DNA of 64,000 nt, from NCBI GenBank assembly GCA_009760855.2, contig WPIO01000004.1, forward strand, positions 1,512,501 through 1,576,500, read 5' to 3'. Under the pieces are notes generated by a model. That model ran no database searches and was not told the origin of the DNA. It was given only the letters and a program-made list of their open reading frames with translations. The translations under genes and the position numbers were made by a program. Positions 12,046 through 26,885 of the stretch are shown in pieces (the stretch's first letter is position 1; the number at the start of each line of letters is the position of its first letter). Source of the stretch: Cristatella mucedo (taxonomy: Eukaryota > Bryozoa > Phylactolaemata > Cristatellidae).

Positions 12046-13960
12046 TTGCTTACGATGCCATTTGTCAAACGGTGGAGAGCTGTTTCAGTGGAAGGATATT
12101 ACTTGAATCCGGGCTAAAATCTTGTTGACAATTTATCCGTCTTTGATGTTTTGCACGTTGCTTGTCCACAAGCGTTCGTCTCGAGAATCTCATACGAAAG
12201 AGGAAGAATTGAGACTGGGCGACACTTTTTTAGGACCTCTAAACCCACTCCAGGCTGTTTAAATATTATTCTAACTATTTCCAATTTGAAAGAAGTTGGA
12301 ACAACCTTATTCTCTAGATAAAAATTAAAAACCTAAATTTTCACTGGAATAAATTTGTTCTACCGGTAAAAACGCAGAAAAAAACGGTATTTGGGTCTTC
12401 AGATGTACATTTTTTACTAGACTTGATTAAGGTTGCCGCTACGTATGCAGAAAAACTCAGAAATTTCCTACAGGAGGTTACAGAATGAAACGCAAAACTT
12501 GCTTTAGTTGGAGGTGACTTTGTGGTGGGTGTTTGAATATGGGAAATTCTGTCAATAATGAATGCGGAGAGCCAGTGGGCCGGACAGCTAATATCCGTAT
12601 AGTGATACTGAATATCTGCGAAGTGAGACCGCTCAGAGTCGTGAAGCAAGCGTCTAACAAATGGTGTTTTTTTTTAGTTTGACTGGCAGGACTTCAATTT
12701 TCGAATGGAAAGAGAAGTCCCGGCTTTTCTAAGCTTCCGGCTACAGATTTTGTAACTTTGTAAATGCAACGCGGTTATCTCCATGCACATGTATGTTGTA
12801 TTGTATAATGCCAGGGATCGTCTCCTCGGTAGCTAAGCCACGCGCCAGTCAGAGGCTGGAAGTTCTTGCCGTCCGGAGGTCGGAAAGTTGCCGTCTCGTG
12901 TACATCGCCGTGCATTTTTCAAAAAATTGATTATTTTCTTCTCTCGTGCTACTTAGAATACGTCACATGACGCTACATGACCCCTTCCATCATGGAACAT
13001 TCACTCTGTGCAACGCCAATGGTGAGATCGCTATCACACTAGCGACTGGGTCATCATCACTGGGGTCCACCAGTGTCACCAGATTTTTTTTATCGTCCCT
13101 CATAACCCTGGACAGCGAGCCTGGAAAGCTGCCCGACAGCTCCTGGCCGGCATGTTCCTTGCTATCGAAAACAACTAGAAAGTTCCTGCGTAATTACGGA
13201 CATCTGCTCTGTCCAGACAACGCTCAAGTGAACCTTTTTCCAGCCATCCGGTGGCGCCTGAGACCTGTTTTGCTGCGCGAGCCTCTGTCGTAGGCGACGT
13301 GGCCGGCCGGCAGAAGTCACAACAGGGCGACCCAGACATTCTTTTCAGAAAGCTCATGTGAGGGTGGCTGTAGATTAATAAAGTGCGTTTGGTCAGAGAA
13401 TTGCGACTCGGCGCATGAATACTGGACCAAGTTAAATCAGCAGACCGATCGTGCTCAATGTCATGCCATTAATGCACTTTGATCAATCACGCACGGCACT
13501 ATTTATGGGGATCTGCTGAAGGTTACCGCAGTCATGTCCTTACTTGTCAACGGCTCGTCGAGAAACGATGCAGCGAAACACTTGTGCTAGTCTCTGCATG
13601 GAATGCAGGACAATTCAATCAGCTAACAAAGAGTGCGGTCTCGGTTCGGCCCCACCGAGGGAAGACGCTCGTCGGGACAACAGCTCTCGGCCGTAGGCAG
13701 TGCACATTTCCTCATTACATACGGCAGGCAGGTACAAACCCGTCCATTTGACCTCGTGACAGGCCTGCCTTGCCAGGCCGCAACTGGATTACGCACGCAA
13801 AACCTGATTCGGAAAGCCTTCGTACCAATGCGCTTGCTTTTCACGAAGGGCGACGAAAGAGGCCAGAAAAGTCTAGAAAAGGACTCTCTATTCAGTGACG
13901 CTGCCGGAACCATTGCTGACTTGTAAGGCGCGCATAGAGAGTAAAGATTGGCCGCGATTC
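12046..13960. other. Unassigned sequence
   Basis: No recognised feature. 12100-12700 is AT-richer; 13130-13400 and 13620-13930 are GC-richer with overlapping open frames on both strands. Confidence 0.45.
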
Positions 13961-13961
13961 A

Positions 13962-14078
13962 ACGGCCTCCTTTGCGTAGCAACAGCAGAGCCTTCGCGGC
14001 CATTAACTCGCATTCAGCAGGCAATAAAGGGCTGTCTGCTGCAGGACACAAAGCCACGTGACCGTGGGTCACGAAGTT
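13962..14078 (-). mobile_element. S2 SINE, strongly diverged
   Basis: The order of blocks matches S2 read in reverse (ACGGCCTCCTTTGCGTAGCA, AGAGCCTTCGCGGCC, CAATAAAGG, CCACGTGACC), with many substitutions. Confidence 0.5.
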
Positions 14079-14639
14079 TGAGCCCCAAGGCTAAGAACCG
14101 GGAGCAAGTGCATCCCAAGCTCAGACCATCTGTTTTTGAAAAGAGCAGGTCCGTGGCATACGCCCTGTCGCCGCGAGTGGCGAGAGTACAGAAGAGGCTT
14201 CAAGGGCTTCAAGGACGAACGCCATAAGACGCCTGTGACTGAGCAGCACCGCTGGTACTGGCTTCAAAAGCAAACGCTGGTGGTGTCCAATTCTGCAAGT
14301 TACTACAAAGTTACAGCAGTGAAGCAGGCGATGAAAGGCGCGAAGTATTTCCTTTGAGCCTACTATTGAGGATATGCTGGCGAAAATAGAAAAAGGCAAA
14401 AGTCTTTTACGCGTTCAATCTCTGTCAGCAGTCATACCGGCGAATTCTCTTCGACAAAGAGGGCGAGGCATTACTCGTCAACGACACGATGTTACTAATT
14501 CACTACGAGAGCCAGTCATTTGGGATATCGAGTGCGCCAGCCATGTTCCGATGTGCAATGCATATTCAAGTGTAACTTACCTGTTTCTTTCTGGGTCAAC
14601 GCCCTTCTAATCACGGACCCTTCAGAGGACGGAAAAATA
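14079..14639. other. Unassigned sequence
   Basis: Several overlapping frames, none recognised. Confidence 0.45.
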
Positions 14640-14770
14640 ATAATTACAATGCATTTGATATAGCGCCCACAGATAACTCATAATCTTTCTAGGCACTTTG
14701 AATAAGAGGAGTTAATAGTAAACAGTGTTCCAGGTCATGGCGATTGAGAGCATTCATTTCAGAATCAAAA
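14640..14770 (-). mobile_element. L2-A LINE, 3' tail only
   Basis: An AATAATTA tail, the stem-loop region (ATAGCGCCCACAG, CTTTCTAGGCACTTTG), then a short diverged 3' UTR. Confidence 0.65.
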
Positions 14771-15206
14771 GTGCATAATCAAGATGCCCTCCGTAGACTA
14801 GTTTCATATCTCACGTCATAGATGGCTAAGATGAGCCGATAGTCTACACCTTGCGACTACTTACTCAAGCTGAGTTGAACTATTTTCTTGATAAGCAAAG
14901 CGACTTAGGCGAGTGTTCTCGCCTAAAGGCAGTTTTTATAAATATGTGTTTTGTAGCCGACTCATGCTCAGCGACTCATCGAAAACCGCTGACGTCATTG
15001 CGGTCACCTACAGCAGCAGTCTCGCTTGAAACTGCGTGATTGCAGAGGTGGTCTCTGCCAATGCTGCATTTACAGTAAATAGAATCTGACGCGCGTATCG
15101 CAAAGCATCCTTGCATTGCAAAGCAGGTGGACTATCTGGGCAGGCTGCCAGCGCTATGAGGAATCAATAATCGACATCTCACATGTGAGATAAAGTCAAG
15201 GTTAGC
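14771..15206. other. Unassigned sequence
   Basis: No recognised feature. Confidence 0.45.
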
Positions 15207-15375
15207 TGATTGAACAGCTTCATTTATGTAGCGGTCAGAAGAGTCGTTCTATCAAGCCGGCTTTCGCTCGCCTTGCTGCAAGCAATAACGAGTCGCCTGC
15301 AACAGAACTGGAACCCACCACTTGGGTCTGAAGTGGGAACACCTCACCCCAAGACTAAAGAGCTACCTGCTAGAG
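15207..15375 (-). mobile_element. S2 SINE, diverged
   Basis: Reverse-strand S2 blocks: AACAGCTTCATTTATGTAGC, CTTGCTGCAAGCAATAA, a degenerate B box (GAACCCACCACTT) and CTACCTGC. Confidence 0.6.
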
Positions 15376-15809
15376 AACTGATGCTGAATCGGAGGCAAAA
15401 AGCGAGCAGGCGTTACGACAAGTGTAGTGCTCCTTAAAGAGAGATGGCCGACGAAGCGCTCCTCAGAGAATTTAAGGGCATAGTTAATCTGAAAAAACAC
15501 CGAATGCCGATTGGGACGTCTTTGGTATGCAGGGAGAGGGGCCGAGTAGCTCTACCCACGCCAGCTGCGTCCATGTTTACTAAATGAGCTCTACGTCACC
15601 CAATGCAGGGGTCGTGAAAATTAAGTCCGTGATCAGAGGGTGATATATTGACGAGCCAGCTAACCAGAGTTCTTCTTGACCGAGCCACAAGAATGCTCCT
15701 GCGGTGTCTTCATTACAGCACTGCCCTTTGGCCAGTGAACGATTTCATCAAGTTCACGACGACTTTAAAAAAGAAGGACTTAAACTATTCTTACTTACAG
15801 ATACAAACT
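15376..15809. other. Unassigned sequence
   Basis: No recognised feature. Confidence 0.45.
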
Positions 15810-16715
15810 CAAATTTGATTAGGGCAGCTGCAATTCCAACAGTTACCCGTAAAAGCTCGGATTCTAAGTGTCATGTTCCAAAGTGACCTCTCGTTAGACG
15901 ACCACATCAGCTCCACAGTCAAATCTGCCTACTTGCAGCTACATAACATTGCTAAAATTCGGGCTTGTTTAGATAAGGATACCACGTCTAAGTTGGTCCC
16001 TGCATTCGCGACATCCAGTCTCGACTTCTGCAACTCACTGCTTAGTGGCCTACCGGCATGTGCGATCAGGCGATTGCAGCTGGTGCAAAACTCCGCAGCT
16101 AGGCATGTCTGTCGTGAGCGTCGCAGTTGCCACATCACTCCACTTCTCGCCGACCTGCACTGGCTACCAGTCAAGCAACGGATTGACTTCAAGGTTTTGT
16201 CGCTCACTTTTAGGTCACCTAATTCTTTGGCTCCAGCTTATCTCTCAGATCTACTCCCTCACCAGGCCAAGCATCGTACCACCCACTTTTTGGAATCCAA
16301 CAGTCTACCAATACCTCGTACAAAACTCAAATCCTTTGGAGACCGTGCATTTAGTTCGTATGCACCCAAAGCCTGGAACTCCCTCCCGACTTGCGTCAGA
16401 ACATCCCTTTACCTGACCACATTTAAAAAGAACTTGAAAACACCTATTTAGGACAGCATTTAATGGGTCCCTGTAATTCGTCCTTGATGTGCTTATGTGT
16501 GCTGACACTGTGCATGCTGCCACTAACCACATTTGCATTATGACCCTGTGCATGTCATCCCTAACCATGTTAGTCTTGTTGTTTATCAAGCAGAATATTA
16601 TTCACCATTCAATCGCGTTTCCCTTTGCAGCAAATGTAAAGCGCATAGAAAGAGATTAAGTTCTCTGAGGGCGCTTTATCAAGTGCATCATCATTATTAT
16701 TTTTTAATTATTATT
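15810..16715 (+). mobile_element. L2-A LINE, ORF 3' part and complete 3' end
   Basis: An almost intact 193-codon frame (15873-16451) covers the thumb and C-terminal domain of an L2-clade ORF2: LSLDDHISSTVKSAY, LDFCNSLLSGLPA, VQNSAARHVCRERR, HWLPVKQRIDFKVL, FSSYAPKAWNSLPT. The 3' UTR and tail stem-loop follow, ending in (ATT)n. It is 5' truncated before the catalytic palm, so it is not autonomous. Confidence 0.93.
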
Positions 16716-18251
16716 ATTCTTAAATTGCTCGTCGGGACTATAGAATAGGCCAGTCGATATCTATCAGCCTCATAATCCTGCTACGACGGCAGTGTCCTCA
16801 TTACTCATTGCTCTAGGAGAACGGTGTTTTCCGATGAGATGTTCTTGTGGGCCCTCAAATTGAGCCAGGTTTGACACCATCAATTCCGTTGCGTTCTTAG
16901 GGCGAAATACCGCTCAGAAATACACATTCGAAAGCAGTCAGTTCTAATCAGGAGCTGAGCGCCAAACAGTGGCTCCAGAGATCTTGCATCAGTATGTCGT
17001 TGGGCGTCTGGCCTATATACCACGACTGTGGTACTGGGTGCGCCTGGGCGGGCCCAATGCCGATTGATAGCAGCAGTAAGCCAAAAAGGCGGAGTGAATA
17101 GCCAGCGAACGAAGTTGGCCCTCTTCTGGCCCAGCCTAAAAGCTTCGTCGGCCGCAGCATGTTGCAGTTCGGTAGGTGGCATCGAAACAAATTTAACGTT
17201 CAATTTCAATCGTGAGCGTTAACGTTGGGGTTATGTGTGCGAAATAGCAGATTCTTTAGAAATGAATTATATATTCTTCCTTCACATGTTTGACTGGAAC
17301 TCATTATAGCTGTACCATCGTGGAAGTACTGTTAACATCGGAAAGGGCATCGAGAGAGCGCGACGTCGGGACTTGTGTTGTTTACAGACGCTAGGACGAA
17401 CCCACCGAAGGTTGATTCCTTACGTCCGCGACTAACTTCAAATCCTTCCTCGGAGACAGCGCCGTTAGTTACTTTGCACTCACTAGGCTAGGAACTCATT
17501 GCTGACTGACATCGCGTCAACTTCTGGTCAGAAGGCATTCCAAAGAAGCAGAAAATCTGCCTTCTCTACATAGCCTTTCTCCGTTCGAGTGTATCGCGTG
17601 CGTTAGCGCGTGTTATGCAACTGTGCCCACACTGAGTCAACAGGGCAACAGCGGCATGCAATCGTATAGCGATCCGGCGGGCCTGTCTGTATTGGAGGAC
17701 GCATCGCTAGAAGCATGAAGATCGAGCGAGCGAGCGCTACTAGCTACTTGCGGGGGTTCTACCGAACAGCGGCCACCGTGAGTCTTTTGTGGACGTTCGC
17801 ACGTTCGTTGCCTTATTCTATTTGTTGCCTTGCTGCATGCAAAATGGCTGGCGTTTGCATGCTTTCCAAAGCAGCTGCCTTTCGTAAACCCTGCCTTTCG
17901 TAGCCTATCGGCAATTGCGTCTCTGGCAGCCAGCGGTAGAGCACCTGAATAGTGATTAGAGACTGCTGATAGGGGGACGGTGAGGTACCCAAAGCCCTCC
18001 CTAGATCTGGCTGACGGGAAGAAGAAGCCCCTAAATTACTGTCATTCGTGTACTCAGTGCGCGTTTAAAAAAAAAGCACCATAAGCTTCCTGTACAAGCG
18101 ACTACCATACTTCCCGGGATGGACTAAACGGCGGTTAGAGAGCTATATCTAGAGTAGAGGCAGCAGACAGACAACTCTTTCGGACTACCAGACCATTTCA
18201 GGAGGTCAAGAAGGCACACCAAGTCAGTGGAGTGGGCGTGTCCAGACGGTA
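16716..18251. other. Unassigned sequence
   Basis: Apart from the ambiguous - strand frames at about 17.0-17.2 kb nothing is recognised. 17340-17720 is moderately CpG-rich. Confidence 0.45.
16948..17190 (-). CDS. Overlapping open frames, one with a signal-peptide-like segment
   Basis: Two - strand frames are open here. One contains SLRLFGLLLLSIGIGPAQA followed by HPVPQS, which resembles a cleavable signal peptide. The other starts MPPTELQHAAADEAF and contains a hydrophobic WLFTPPFWLTAA. Only one can be real, if either. No family was recognised. Confidence 0.18.
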   Translation of the reverse strand: MFRCHLPNCNMLRPTKLLGWARRGPTSFAGYSLRLFGLLLLSIGIGPAQAHPVPQSWYIGQTPNDILMQDLWSHCLALSS

Positions 18252-19025
18252 AATAATAATAATAATAATAATTCACTTGATAAAGCACCCTCAGAGAATT
18301 TAATCTCTCTCTAGGTGCTTTACATTTGCTGTAAAGTGAAATGCAATTGAATGGTAAGTAAAATCATGCTTGAAAAACAAACGAAATGAATAACATGGTT
18401 AGGGGTGACATGCACAGGGTCAGCATGCAAATGTGGTTAGTGGCAGCATGCACAGTGTCAGCACGCATAAGCACATCAAGGACGAATCACAAGGACCCAC
18501 TAAATGCTGTCCTAAATAGGTATGTTTTGAGGTTCCTTTTAAACGTGGTCAGGTCAGGGGATGTTCTGACGCAGGTCGGGAGGGAGTTCCAGGCTTTGGG
18601 AGCATATGAACTAAATGCACGGTCTCCAAAGGATTTAAGGTTTGTATGAGGTATTTCTAGACTGTTGGATTCCGAAAAGCGGGTGGTACGATGCTTGGCC
18701 TGATGGGGTAGTATATCTGACAGATAGGCTGGAGCCATAGAATGAAGGGACCTAAAAGTGAGCGACAAAACCTTGAAGTCAATCCGTTGCTTGACTGGTA
18801 GCCAGTGCAGGTCGGCGAGAAGTGGAGTAATGTGGCAACTGCGACGCTCACGACAGACAAGCCTAGCTGCAGAGTTTTGCACCAGCTGCAATCGCCTGAT
18901 TGCACATGCTGGTAGGCCAATAAGCAGTGAGTTGCAGAAGTCGAGACGGGATGTCACGAATGCATGGACCAACTTGGACGTGTTATCCTTATCTAAACAA
19001 GCCCGAATTTTAGCAATGGAAAGAA
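18252..19025 (-). mobile_element. L2-A LINE, 3' end and ORF C-terminal part
   Basis: An (AAT)n tail at 18252-18270, then 3' UTR, then about 180 codons of the same C-terminal domain as the 15.8 kb copy (KIRACLDKDNTSKLV, VTSRLDFCNSLLIG, FKRNLKTYLFRTAF). The 5' truncation is near 19020, inside SIAKIRACL. Its frame is nearly undamaged, suggesting a fairly young copy. Confidence 0.93.
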
Positions 19026-19069
19026 CAAGACGCACAGATGCGCGCGCGGCAGTTGCAGGGGCAGTCATA

Positions 19070-19214
19070 TATCTAGCCGAGTTGGTTTGGTCTAGCGGTT
19101 AAGGTGCTCGCCCCGACCAAGGTCTGACTGAGGTCGTGGGCTCGAGCCCAGAGGCTTATGTGAAGCGCCTGAATAGAGATTAAATTCTCTTGGGGCGCTA
19201 TAAAAATGAATCAT
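19070..19214 (+). mobile_element. S1 tRNA-derived SINE, full-length reference copy
   Basis: tRNA-related head with A box (TGGTCTAGCGGTTAAGG) and B box (GGGCTCGAGCCC). A tail (GAAGCGCCTGAATAGAG, TTGGGGCGCTATAAAAATG) follows that copies the L2-A 3' stem-loop. Possible short target duplication: ATATCT occurs before the head and after the tail. Confidence 0.9.
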
Positions 19215-20084
19215 ATCTACCCTCCCCGTTCTGGTGCTTCATGATTTCAGGCGCACCTGTTTCATACATGCGCCAGATATTTTTTTAGAAATAAACACGG
19301 GGGCCGAGCTGCAACTAGCAGTAATGAAGGGGAACAAAACCGCGACAGTTCAATTAAGCCGGATCAACGATAAATTGCTAGGTAGCGTTAGACTCGACTG
19401 GAGAACTAGCTAGGTCTTATCTGGTCCGAAAGCCGGAGTTTACCGACCTCTCGAGTAGAGGCCGACAGAAAAACAGAATTTCTGGATTGAGACCGGCGAT
19501 CACATGACCTGAGTTGCCATGTGCTGAATCGCGGCTGTTGGCCGAACCAGGATCGCGCCCAGGGTATTTTATTTGGGTCTGAGAGGCAACAGTGGTCAAT
19601 CTGCGAGCCCAGTGATCTGCTTCTATTACAATCATTAGTTACTAAACACATTTCGAAGCGGGGCAGTGTTTATGTGGAGTGGCGCCGGCAACTCGTCGCC
19701 ACACCGCTACACTGGGATGTCCTCCATAGATATCGATCATCCACCGAATACGGTCACCACGTTTCCAGACGCATCCATTTTAGTTGATACTTGAGAGTTT
19801 CCGAATTTCTTTTTTTTAATTATTAAATAAAAGTTATTTATTCCTGATGGGTGCATGATTTGGTGTACGCTACACTGTTTAAGACCTATACGAGGACGCG
19901 TCCCGCGACCCCCGTCCCGTTCACTCTGCGAACGCGGTCTGCAGGCATGTAAGTGTTTCAACGACTGTGAATTTTATCTATTTTTTGTTTTTATAAAATT
20001 ATTGATAAATTACTGGAGTGAATTCTTGCTTTCTGCATTATCCAGGTTCCGTTGCATATCACTGTAATTTCCACCGGCCATTAC
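19215..20084. other. Unassigned sequence upstream of RPS13
   Basis: No recognised repeat. It presumably contains the RPS13 promoter. A T-rich run is at 19806-19830. Confidence 0.4.
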
Positions 20085-20111
20085 CCAGCGCTCCCTCTTT
20101 CACCCGCCATC
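20085..20111 (+). promoter_or_regulatory. Probable 5'TOP-like leader of RPS13
   Basis: A pyrimidine-rich run (CTCCCTCTTTCACC) lies within 20 nt of the ATG. Ribosomal protein mRNAs in animals start with such a tract, which couples translation to growth signalling. The transcription start itself is inferred, and I see no clear TATA box. Confidence 0.45.
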
Positions 20112-23291
<3,180 letters not shown>

Positions 23292-23310
23292 ATGCTGAAG
23301 CTAGCGATAC

Positions 23311-23316
23311 AATAAA
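23311..23316 (+). terminator. RPS13 polyadenylation signal AATAAA
   Basis: A canonical hexamer 20 nt after the RPS13 stop codon, implying a very short 3' UTR as is common for ribosomal protein genes. Confidence 0.75.
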
Positions 23317-23966
23317 TTCTGTTGCTTACGAGTTAGCAATTGTATATTTTCGCACCTCTCACGAATAGGAATCGGGCTGCGATTAGTTGCTTGTATCATT
23401 GGTATAGCCCTAGGCACACTGCTGAGACGTTTGTGTTGCACATGTTCCCTGGAGGTCCTGCCACATTATTAAATTAGTAACAGCTAGAAAGAGGTCACCT
23501 AAGTAGATAGTATAGCAAAAAGAGGCTCCTGGCTGACACGGTTGCTAGCTGTTGAGGTTTCGACTACTCAGTCATTTTCTTGTTCACTTGGTGCTGGCTA
23601 CTTTTTAAGTTAGTTGGACTCGTGTCCTTGTACCCATTCGATGAGGGACAAATTTATAATTTTTCGTGTTCGTGAAAGGTAAAAATCAAGTGTCAAAATA
23701 CGTGACTTTGTTGTGTTGTTGCAATTGATGTGCAAATGCGAAGATTAGAAAAATATTTAGGTATGTGGGGGCGCTGTACAAATGTATTACTATTAGAATG
23801 AAGATTCCATCCTGGTATAAAAAAACAATTAGGTATTAAAAAACCAATTAGGATGGCATGGCACTCATGACGACCACTTTTTACCTAATCGGTTTAAATA
23901 ATGTGTGTGCTTTGCACCAGTAGCGAGCAGCTGTGAAGCGATAGCTCTTAGCTGGTCTTAAACTGG
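23317..23966. other. Unassigned sequence downstream of RPS13
   Basis: Nothing recognised except a short S1/L2-A tail-like piece at 23768-23803 (GGGGGCGCTGTACAAATG). Confidence 0.45.
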
Positions 23967-24102
23967 TTTGGGGGTCTTTACCTTGTTTGACCCAGGGGTA
24001 AAGTGCTCATCTTTGATGACCGAAGTTGTGGGGTCGAGCCTTGCGGCTAGCGTGAAGGGCCTGGATAGATTTAAGTTCTCTTAAGGTGCTATACTTGATG
24101 CT
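23967..24102 (+). mobile_element. S1 SINE, diverged
   Basis: Head and B box (GGGGTCGAGCCTTG), then tail (GAAGGGCCTGGATAGA, AAGGTGCTATACTTG). More diverged than the 19.1 kb copy. Confidence 0.75.
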
Positions 24103-25315
24103 ATATGCTATGTTTCATTAACTAATACGCTATATTTAAATGTTTATGCTGCGATCCGATCCGCACACGCATGCAAACAACAGCTTCCAAGCTCCATATC
24201 TAATAGCAGCAATAATAGACAGTTGATCCCGGTTAGTGGGCGTGGTGTCTCGGGTATCTGTACTCACTGCAACCAGTCTCGGCGAATAGTCTTAGTGGTC
24301 GGGGTGTTTCTTGAAAAGGGGGGCTTGTCGAAACAGACGGAAGTCTACAAGCACAACTCATATAATACTTTACAAGTAGGGATCCCGGATTTTTAGCAAG
24401 GTCTATATAAATACGCTGGTCGGTGGGTAGTTAAGTGTTTTCAGTGAACTCAGCTATCAGCAAGAGATGAGCTCAGTAATGAGTGCTGACCAGGAGACGC
24501 AGCAGCGTGGAGTTATCCGGCTTCTGACATAGGAGACATACTTCGTATTATGATTGATAGCGATTTGTGACTGCAAGTGAGCAGTATTCTATAGTACGCA
24601 GTTGACTGGAAGCGGCAACGTCGGGTTAAGGGGTATTATCGCCAGGGATTACTGCCAAACTTGAGTATTGCAGCAAGGCCCATGACAGTCGCGATAAACA
24701 TAGTCCACTGAATTTTTCGCGGTATCAAGGTCACTCAAACTTCTTTTTGTTTTTATGCATGCTATATACTCGTTCACTAGAGTATGTTGTGATGGAAAGT
24801 AGGCAGGATCTATTCTAGCATGAACTGCTTCGGCACCCAGTTAAGCGATCTTACGACCGAATCATTTCTCGTTAGCTCTCTCCTTCTATGCTCTTGCTTG
24901 GGCGTATTATCGGGCGTACTTATTTGAATATAGTTGAACCTCACTATATGCACCACCCTAAGGACCGGCCGATGTGGCGCACACAGACGGGCGGCGTTTC
25001 GATGCACGTAGCTCTTGTTATACTGTATACAGGTGCTAACCCGAGAATGAGTGCAGGTGACAAATCAAGTGCCCGGATGCGTCGGAAAGCCCGCCACAAT
25101 CACGGAATGAAACCGTACTTGGTATTAGGCGAAAAAAGGAACCAATTATTTACTTGAAATAAAGTTGAAATATTAATTCTGCTAAATAATTGCCTAGTAT
25201 TTGTTCTCAGCTTCGTGCATTGTATATCATGAACCAGTTCTTGGTCTTCCACGACCAGTGAGTAACTTCGCTGAAACGGAGTGGTGCAAATGCCGGCCGA
25301 TATTCCAAGCACTCT
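24103..25315. other. Unassigned sequence
   Basis: No recognised gene or repeat. Some open frames occur at 24810-25160 on both strands, not family-like. Confidence 0.45.
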
Positions 25316-25516
25316 TTAGCTTTCCCTAACGAAAGTGATAGGTGCACGCATTGCATACATCTCCAGCCAGCATCTCTGGAATATCTTCATTTCCTTAGCC
25401 AACTCTTGGACTGGCCAGCTGAACTTGTGTGAAGTCTCGTGTGTGCCGATGATGCCTGCATATTCTGGAATAGTGAAGATCGGAGCAGCGAAAAGCTCTG
25501 CTGCCTCCCGGTGCAT
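25316..25516 (-). CDS. Unidentified coding-like frame
   Basis: The frame is open for about 26 further codons upstream of the ATG (to a TAG near 25595) and has balanced, protein-like composition: EAAELFAAPIFTIPEY, AGIIGTHETSHKFSW, KIFQRCWLEMYAMR. It may be an internal or last exon, or a remnant of a mobile element; I cannot assign a family. It lies about 150 bp from an L2-B fragment. Confidence 0.27.
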   Translation of the reverse strand: MHREAAELFAAPIFTIPEYAGIIGTHETSHKFSWPVQELAKEMKIFQRCWLEMYAMRAPITFVRES

Positions 25517-25659
25517 CGAAGGCTTGGAAATTAGCAGTGCCGACGGCGGACGCAGGGATCCGATTTTCTAATGCTATGCTGCCAGCAGAAAATCCAGGTA
25601 GGATGAAACACTTTAGATTCGCAGAATCCATCATTAATTATATATGCTATTATTCCTCC

Positions 25660-25900
25660 ATACCTGGCAGAATAGATGCATCAGTTTCAACAGCCTTGTG
25701 CCCTCAGGTCATCTATGGACAATAAATTTGCCGTTCCATTCCTCTGCTCAATGACCGTTGGCAACAGAAGCTTTTGCTCTGCAGGTCCTAGACTTCGGAA
25801 CTTACTTCCAAAATTCTTGCGAAACGACATCTGCTCTCCTGCTGCCAACTATGGCAAATCCTTTCCAGCCGCCCTGAGCTGCTACTTCTGAGCCATCCTA
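25660..25900 (+). mobile_element. L2-B LINE, ORF C-terminal fragment
   Basis: It reads FQQPCALRSSMDNKFAVPF, TVGNRSFCSAGPRLRN, the L2-clade C-terminal signature, matching the - strand copy at 39.0-39.2 kb. Confidence 0.85.
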
Positions 25901-25927
25901 ACTCGGCTATTCTTAAATAAAAGTAAA

Positions 25928-26152
25928 TATAATTCATTTATATAGCGCCCCAAGAGAACTTAATCTCTATAATAATAATAATAATGCACTTGATAAAGCG
26001 CCCCAGAGAACTAAATCTCTTTCTAGGCGCTTTACATTTTACATTTACATTACTCTATTCAGGCGCTTCACATATGCCTCGGGGCTCGAGCCCACGACCT
26101 CAGCCAGACCTTGGTCGGGGCGAACACCTTAACCGCTGGACCAATTCAGCTC
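25928..26152 (-). mobile_element. S1 SINE split by an L2-A insertion
   Basis: A full S1 in reverse: tail at 25928-25970 and 26053-26075, B box (GGGCTCGAGCCCACGACC) and head ending near 26152. It is interrupted by an 82-bp L2-A 3' end flanked by CTCTAT on both sides. Confidence 0.9.
25971..26052 (-). mobile_element. L2-A LINE, ultra-short 3' insertion with target duplication
   Basis: (AAT)n, then TGCACTTGATAAAGCGCC and the tail stem-loop to CTTTACATTTTACATTTACATTA. CTCTAT at 25965-25970 is repeated at 26053-26058 and restores the S1 tail when one copy is removed. Confidence 0.9.
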
Positions 26153-26162
26153 GGCAAGCTTC

Positions 26163-26320
26163 TCACTCGTTGTTAACGGAGTCACAGAAGAAGCTTCACG
26201 GCTATCACCACAGCTTGCAGTGGCAATAAAGGATAGTCCACCACAGGAATCGAACCCACAACCTCCGGACCGAGGTCATGAAAAGCAACCGCCTTGCCTA
26301 GTGAAATACGCCAAACAGCC
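26163..26320 (-). mobile_element. S2 SINE
   Basis: Reverse S2: CTTGCAGTGGCAATAAAGG, B box region GAATCGAACCCACAACCT, then GCAACCGCCTTGCCTAG. It lies beside S1, making a SINE pair. Confidence 0.8.
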
Positions 26321-26885
26321 TTCGCATGCGGCCGCACCACAGTCTGACTGCATACAATAGTGATCAAGTAGCGGCTCAGGCAGTCCACCGAAGCTGCCTG
26401 GTCAGAGAGCCACTCTATCATCAGCAAAGAACACGCATTTGAAAAGACAAAAAAGTTAGACATCGAATCTGGTTTTGACGAATTGCTCATACGAGGGAAA
26501 ATGATAATGCAGGCCATTTCTAATCTGAAAGTAAGCCAGAAGCAACATATGCAGACATAGCAAATTTACCGTTCTGTGCATAGTATGCGATTTGTACTCT
26601 TAACTTGTTGAACCTTGGTACATGCCCAAGCTCGTTGAGGTACATGGGTGTGACTTTTAAACAGCTTCATTTATAAAGTAGCTTGTGGCTTTCAAATTCT
26701 GCACTCGGACAATATCGCACGGATCAGTGCGAAAATGTAAGCTCAGCTCTGATTCTACATTACTCCACTAATTTATTTCTGATTTCGGTAGGATAAATAT
26801 TGCTATACATGTTATCAAACGTCCCAGAAATTTATTCTCTGTACATAAGAAAATTTATAAGATACTCACTTCGACCAAAATAATT
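26321..26885. other. Unassigned sequence
   Basis: No recognised feature. A weak S2-like end may lie at about 26657-26680. Confidence 0.4.
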
